Positions 60,199 through 64,000 of a DNA stretch of 64,000 bases are shown here, one piece after another. The first letter of the stretch is position 1. Every line of letters starts with the position of its first letter. The position numbers and the translations under genes were made by a program. Source of the stretch: Sulfotelmatobacter sp963788225 (GTDB lineage Bacteria > Acidobacteriota > Terriglobia > Terriglobales > Acidobacteriaceae); contig CAWBGI010000007.1 in assembly GCA_963788225.1 (NCBI GenBank), forward strand, positions 124,001-188,000, written 5' to 3'. The notes beneath the pieces are model-generated. The model searched no databases, had not been told where the DNA came from, and worked only from the letters and a program-made list of their open reading frames with translations.

Positions 60199-61205
60199 CC
60201 ACCGCTTCCTCCAATTTCCAAACTTCGAGCCACACGTCCCCGGCCACGGAAAGAGACAAGTGGCTTCACGCCTACCACCAGATGGTGAGAATCCGTCTGT
60301 TCGAAGAGCAGGTGAACGAGATCTACACTCGCGCCCTAATGCCTGGCCTGGCTCATCTATATAGCGGCGAAGAAGCCGTCGCCGTGGGAATCTGCGAGGC
60401 CCTGCGCATCGACGACTACATCACCAGCACTCACCGCGGCCATGGACACTGCCTTGCGAAAGGCGCGTCTCCAGACCGCATGTTTGCCGAACTGCTGGGA
60501 AAGGAAGCCGGCTATTGCCGCGGCAAGGGTGGATCGATGCACATCGCCGACCCCGCCACCGGCAACCTCGGCGCCAATGCCATTGTCGGCGGCAGCGTGG
60601 GCATAGCCACCGGGGCTGCCTTTACGGCCAAAACTTTGGGCACAGATCGTGTTGCAGTCTGCTTCTTCGGAGAGGGCGCGCTCGGCCAGGGTTCGCTCTA
60701 CGAAGTGATGAATCTCGCGCAGTTGTGGAAGCTGCCCGTGATCTACGCCTGCGAAAACAATCTCTACAACGAATACACGCACTATAGTGAAACCACGGCC
60801 GGCACTATTCTGGGCCGCGCCACCGCGTTCGGCATGGAAGCCACTAGTGTCGATGGTCAGGATGTGCGCGCCGTGCATGAAGTCGCCACACGGCTCGTAA
60901 AGCGTGCGCGCACCGGAGGCGGACCGGCATTCCTGCAATGTGACACCTACCGTTACGGCGGTCATCATGTTGGCGATATCAATCGTGAATATTACCGCTC
61001 CAAACAAGAAGAACAGCACTGGAAGGCGGAGCGCGACCCCATTGCCATTTTGTCGACGTGGCTGATCGGTCAGGGCTACGCTGACGCCGCATCGCTTAAT
61101 CAAATTACCGCTGAAGTTCGCGCCACCATGGAAGCGGCTGTGAAGTTTGCAGTCGCAGCGCCGTATCCAAACGTTGACGAGGTTGACCAGCACGTCTATG
61201 CCTGA
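60195..61205 (+). CDS. 2-oxoacid dehydrogenase E1 alpha subunit
   Basis: A 336-residue thiamine-diphosphate E1 alpha of the PDH/acetoin-dehydrogenase type. HLYSGEEAVAVGICEAL, THRGHGHCLAKG, KGGSMHIADPATGNLGANAI, and the ThDP motif from FGEGALGQGSLYEVMN to ACENN. The complex would oxidatively decarboxylate a 2-oxoacid or cleave acetoin. It overlaps the dehydrogenase by ATGA and the beta subunit by 8 bp, so alpha and beta are made together. Confidence 0.9.
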   Translation: MTTASSNFQTSSHTSPATERDKWLHAYHQMVRIRLFEEQVNEIYTRALMPGLAHLYSGEEAVAVGICEALRIDDYITSTHRGHGHCLAKGASPDRMFAELLGKEAGYCRGKGGSMHIADPATGNLGANAIVGGSVGIATGAAFTAKTLGTDRVAVCFFGEGALGQGSLYEVMNLAQLWKLPVIYACENNLYNEYTHYSETTAGTILGRATAFGMEATSVDGQDVRAVHEVATRLVKRARTGGGPAFLQCDTYRYGGHHVGDINREYYRSKQEEQHWKAERDPIAILSTWLIGQGYADAASLNQITAEVRATMEAAVKFAVAAPYPNVDEVDQHVYA

Positions 61206-62184
61206 ACGCGAACTCACCTTTGCCCAGGCAGTGCGCGAGGCGCTGGCCGAGGAAATGCGCCGCGACTCGCACGTGTGCATCTTTGGCGAAGATGTCGCCG
61301 AGGCCGGCACGCCCTTCAAAGTTCTCTCCGGACTAGTTGAAGAGTTTGGCGCCGGCCGCGTTGTCGACACTCCCATCTCCGAAGCTGGATTCACCGGCGT
61401 GGCCGTAGGCGCCGCGATGACGGGACTGCGTCCCGTGGTCGATATTATGTTCGGCGACTTCGTCACTCTTACTATGGATCAGATGGTGAACCAGGCGGCA
61501 AAAGTCCACTACATGTCAGGCGGCCACTGGAACGTTCCCATGGTGATGCGCACTACGCTGGGAGCAACCCGCCGCTCAGCCGCGCAACACTCGCAGTCTC
61601 TGCATGCGTGGTTCTGTCACATTCCGGGGTTGAAGGTGGTCCTTCCTTCCACGCCCTACGATGCTAAGGGATTGCTAAAGTCCGCCATTCGCGACGAGAA
61701 TCCAGTCGTCTTCTTCGAAGACAAAATGATGTACAAACTCAAAGGCGAGGTGCCGCCGGACGATTACACGGTCCCGCTGGGCGTAGCGGATATTAAACGC
61801 GCGGGCGATGACATCACTCTGGTCGCCACCAGCAGCATGGTGCAGGTCGCGCTGGCCGCGGCGAGTCTGCTCGAGAAAGAAGGTATCAGCGCAGAGGTGG
61901 TCGATCCCCGCACCATGTGGCCGCTCGACGAGAAAACTCTGGTCGAGTCGGTGAAGAAGACTTCGCGCGCAATCGTTCTCGACGAAGGTTACGAACGCTA
62001 CGGCGTCACCGCGGAACTTGCGTCAGTCATCGCCACGGGCGCATTCTACGATCTGGACGCTCCGGTGAAACGGATGGGCGCTATGCACGTTCCAATTCCC
62101 TTCTCTCCGCCTTTGGAAGATGTGACCGTGCCGACGGAACAAACGGTGTTCGAAGCGGCCCGAGCGATGTGCAATAAAACGTAG
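61198..62184 (+). CDS. 2-oxoacid dehydrogenase E1 beta subunit
   Basis: A 328-residue E1 beta. LTFAQAVREALAEEMRRD, FGEDVAEAGTPFKVLSGL, DTPISEAGFTGVAVGAAM, FGDFVTLTMDQMVNQAAK, AQHSQSLHAWFCHIPGLKVV, and the C-terminal DPRTMWPLDEKTLVESV and EGYERYGVTAE. Start ATG 61198 within the end of the alpha gene. Its TAG stop lies inside a dispersed palindromic repeat (62181-62277), so the last residues (MCNKT) may have been shaped by that insertion. Confidence 0.9.
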   Translation: MPERELTFAQAVREALAEEMRRDSHVCIFGEDVAEAGTPFKVLSGLVEEFGAGRVVDTPISEAGFTGVAVGAAMTGLRPVVDIMFGDFVTLTMDQMVNQAAKVHYMSGGHWNVPMVMRTTLGATRRSAAQHSQSLHAWFCHIPGLKVVLPSTPYDAKGLLKSAIRDENPVVFFEDKMMYKLKGEVPPDDYTVPLGVADIKRAGDDITLVATSSMVQVALAAASLLEKEGISAEVVDPRTMWPLDEKTLVESVKKTSRAIVLDEGYERYGVTAELASVIATGAFYDLDAPVKRMGAMHVPIPFSPPLEDVTVPTEQTVFEAARAMCNKT

Positions 62185-62277
62185 CGCCGGCATCCTTGCC
62201 GGCTGTCGCGAGGGCGTCTCGCCCTCGCACCGTCGGTCGAGACGCTCTACGGACAGCCGCCGAGACGGCGGCGCTAC
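62181..62277. repeat. Palindromic intergenic repeat overlapping the E1 beta stop codon
   Basis: Ends are near-inverted: GTAGCGCCGGC (62181-62191) and GGCGGCGCTAC (62267-62277). Inside is a perfect 7-bp stem GAGGGCG-TCT-CGCCCTC (62210-62226) and GTCTCGCCCTC/GAGACG sub-motifs. It looks like a REP- or MITE-type dispersed element. The TAG of the E1 beta gene is bases 2-4 of the element. Confidence 0.6.
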
Positions 62278-62294
62278 CGAAATGGAGATTTGTT

Positions 62295-63641
62295 ATGGCA
62301 CTAAAAACATACGGAACGATGGCCGTCGATTGGGAAAACCGTGTCAACTTCGATCGCCTCCGCCGCGAGCGCCTCGCCAAAGCGAAGGACCTTCTCGCCA
62401 AGTCTGAAATGGGCGCGCTGTTGTGCTTCGACATGAACAATGTCCGCTATCTCACCGCAACCCACATCGGCACGTGGGCCCAGGACAAGGCGAATCGCTT
62501 TACCCTGCTTCCGCAAAACGATGAACCCATCTTGTGGGATTTCGGCTCCGCGGCAAGGCACCACCAATTGCACTGCCCCTGGCTCGGCGAGCGTTCGCGC
62601 GCCGGAATCTCCATGCTGCGCGGCGCCATGACGCCCGAGATGGGGCGGGCCGAAGATGTGGCAAAGAAGATTCGCATCGAACTGGAAATGCGCGGACTGC
62701 ACAAAGAACCGGTCGGCATCGACATCATCGAATTGCCAGTCCTGTTCGCTCTGCAAAAAGAAGGCATCAAAGTCGTCGATGGCCAAGCCCTGATGTCGGA
62801 AGCGCGCCTCATCAAGACGCAAGATGAAATCACGCTGCTCAACACCTCCGCCATGATGGTCGACGCCGCCTACGATGAACTCTATCGCGCCATGAAGCCG
62901 GGGATGAGCGAAAACCAGGCTGTGGGCCTCGTGAGCAAAGTGCTCTACGATCTCGGCTCCGAGTACGTGGAAGCGGTCAATGCAATCTCGGGCGAGCGCT
63001 GCAATCCGCACCCGCACGTTTTTTCCGACCGCGTGCTGCGCCCCGGTGATCCCGTCTACTACGACATACTTCACTCTTACATGGGATACCGCACTTGCTA
63101 TTACCGCTGCTTTACCATCGGCTATGCCTCGCACGCCATGAACGACGCGTATAAACGCTGTCGCGAGTATCTCGACGCCGCGATTGAACTCGTCCGCCCC
63201 GGCCGCACCACTGCTGAGATTGCGGCCGTGTGGCCGAAGGCCGAGGAGTTCGGCTTCCCCAACGAAGAGTCCTGCTTCGCGCTGCAATACGGTCACGGCA
63301 TCGGCTTGGCGATTTGGGAAAAGCCCGTGATCAGCCGTCTCGTTTCGTTCGATCACCCCTGCGAGATCAAGCCCGGCATGGTATTCGCGCTCGAAACTTT
63401 CTGGCCTTCGACTGATGGCTGGAGCGCGGCCCGCATCGAAGAAGAAATCGTGGTCACCGAAACCGGCCACGAGATAATCACGCGCTTCCCCGCCGAAGAG
63501 CTTCTGGTAGCCGGCAGGCACTACTTCACGGTGCATGGTCCGCTCCCGGCGATCCGCGAAACCGAAACGCAACCCAGCAGCCACGTCCGCGAGATGATTG
63601 AAGCCAGTTCCCGGAAGGAGCGAGTCGGCGTGGGGGACTAA
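62295..63641 (+). CDS. M24-fold (creatinase/Xaa-Pro peptidase-like) protein
   Basis: A 448-residue pita-bread protein with N-terminal creatinase domain (LAKSEMGALLCFDMNNVRYLT) and C-terminal M24 domain. Of the five M24 metal ligands, the first Asp (VYYDILHSYMGY), His (YGHGIGLA), Glu (ALETFWP) and last Glu (IEEEIVVTE) are present. The second Asp, normally in GYxxDxTRT, is replaced by Cys (GYRTCYYRCF). Peptidase activity is therefore doubtful; a lyase or hydrolase on a small acid is possible, as in other M24 offshoots. GGAG lies 7 bases before ATG 62295. It sits within the catabolic operon. Confidence 0.8.
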   Translation: MALKTYGTMAVDWENRVNFDRLRRERLAKAKDLLAKSEMGALLCFDMNNVRYLTATHIGTWAQDKANRFTLLPQNDEPILWDFGSAARHHQLHCPWLGERSRAGISMLRGAMTPEMGRAEDVAKKIRIELEMRGLHKEPVGIDIIELPVLFALQKEGIKVVDGQALMSEARLIKTQDEITLLNTSAMMVDAAYDELYRAMKPGMSENQAVGLVSKVLYDLGSEYVEAVNAISGERCNPHPHVFSDRVLRPGDPVYYDILHSYMGYRTCYYRCFTIGYASHAMNDAYKRCREYLDAAIELVRPGRTTAEIAAVWPKAEEFGFPNEESCFALQYGHGIGLAIWEKPVISRLVSFDHPCEIKPGMVFALETFWPSTDGWSAARIEEEIVVTETGHEIITRFPAEELLVAGRHYFTVHGPLPAIRETETQPSSHVREMIEASSRKERVGVGD

Positions 63642-63668
63642 GAGAGCGTCAATGCAGGTTATCCAACT

Positions 63669-64000
63669 ATGGCGATCAGTGTAGTGATGCCCGCGCTCGA
63701 AATGGCACAGGAAACCGGGAAGCTCATCTCCTGGCTGAAAAAGGAAGGCGAGCTGGTTCACAAAGGCGAGCCGCTGCTCGAAATCGAAACCGACAAAGCT
63801 GTGATGGAGATTGAGTCGCCCGCCGACGGCGTCCTTGCCGGCATCAAGGTCCAGCCCGGGAACGAGGTGCCGGTGGGCCAAACCGTCGCTTGGATCGTGC
63901 GTCCTGGAGAAATTCCTCCTGCAGATGAAATCGCTCAGAAATCAGGAAGAGGAACTACTGCGGCCATTTCTTCCCCAACTGCAGCGCCGGCAAATCAACC
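63669..64000 (+). CDS. 2-oxoacid dehydrogenase E2, lipoyl domain (partial)
   Basis: The first 110 codons of a dihydrolipoamide acyltransferase. A complete biotinyl/lipoyl domain is present: VVMPALEMAQETGKLISWLK, lipoyl Lys in EIETDKAVMEIES, and GVLAGIKVQPGNEVPVGQ. An Ala/Pro/Ser-rich linker begins at about residue 98. The gene runs off the window end, so the E3-binding and catalytic domains are not seen. It completes the complex with the E1 genes upstream. Confidence 0.9.
   Translation, partial: MAISVVMPALEMAQETGKLISWLKKEGELVHKGEPLLEIETDKAVMEIESPADGVLAGIKVQPGNEVPVGQTVAWIVRPGEIPPADEIAQKSGRGTTAAISSPTAAPANQ

Noticed and set aside
62301..63881. 526-codon open frame on the minus strand opposite the M24 gene
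   Set aside because: It mirrors a well-supported gene in GC-rich DNA, has a His/Arg-rich composition and no family motif.

Overview
The window looks like a chromosomal segment of a mesophilic soil Acidobacteriota, in the Koribacter/Sulfotelmatobacter-like Terriglobia. This is an inference from three things: a roughly 1200-residue TonB receptor with an N-terminal carboxypeptidase-regulatory domain, secreted HAF and TIGR03803 propeller-like repeat proteins, and a group 1h high-affinity [NiFe]-hydrogenase locus. Base composition is fairly uniform and GC-rich. I saw no tRNA, rRNA, transposase, integrase or CRISPR array.

Layout. 0-8.3 kb: a NIPSNAP-type protein, secreted repeat proteins, a DUF72 protein, a CAP/SCP-domain protein and rmuC. 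8.5-14.8 kb: a tightly overlapping cluster of five phosphorelay genes (three histidine kinases, two of them with N-terminal receiver domains, alternating with single-domain response regulators) followed by a sixth, separately spaced regulator. None carries a recognisable DNA-binding output. 14.9-24.6 kb: a secreted TPR protein, an NtrB/NtrC-like pair, an MlaE/MlaF lipid-transport ABC pair, and a membrane Ser/Thr kinase. 24.66-31.2 kb: a complete-looking his operon, hisI-G-D-C-B-H-F-A. It is preceded by a promoter-like pair, a 22-codon leader peptide with six His codons and a strong terminator hairpin, the architecture of a histidine attenuator.

31.6-51.3 kb: the hydrogenase island. A first small-subunit gene (hhyS1) is followed by a PAS histidine kinase and a LuxR-type regulator. 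A second small subunit (hhyS2) then precedes the large subunit (hhyL), a NifU-like protein, DUF5947- and DUF6084-like proteins, an unknown protein, a maturation protease, a small membrane protein, a YceI-like protein, hypC, hypD, hypE, a double SIS protein, a Uxx-star glutaredoxin-like protein, hypF, hypA and hypB. This set would be enough to build and mature an atmospheric-H2-oxidising enzyme. Unusual points are the duplicated small subunit around a two-component system, a perfect TGTGA-N6-TCACA palindrome upstream of hhyS1, a long stem-loop between hhyL and the accessory genes, and a decayed second yceI.

51.4-64 kb: a PilZ protein, a TPR protein, an alpha/beta hydrolase and a TonB receptor divergent from a FadR-type regulator. 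The regulator heads a catabolic operon: beta-hydroxyacid dehydrogenase, E1-alpha and E1-beta of a 2-oxoacid dehydrogenase, an M24-fold protein and a lipoyl E2 cut by the window end.

Three otherwise intact genes (a histidine kinase at 8.67 kb, hhyL at 37.93 kb, hypF at 48.50 kb) are each broken by one base in a short homopolymer. Undoing that base restores a full-length protein each time, so assembly or read error is more likely than gene death.
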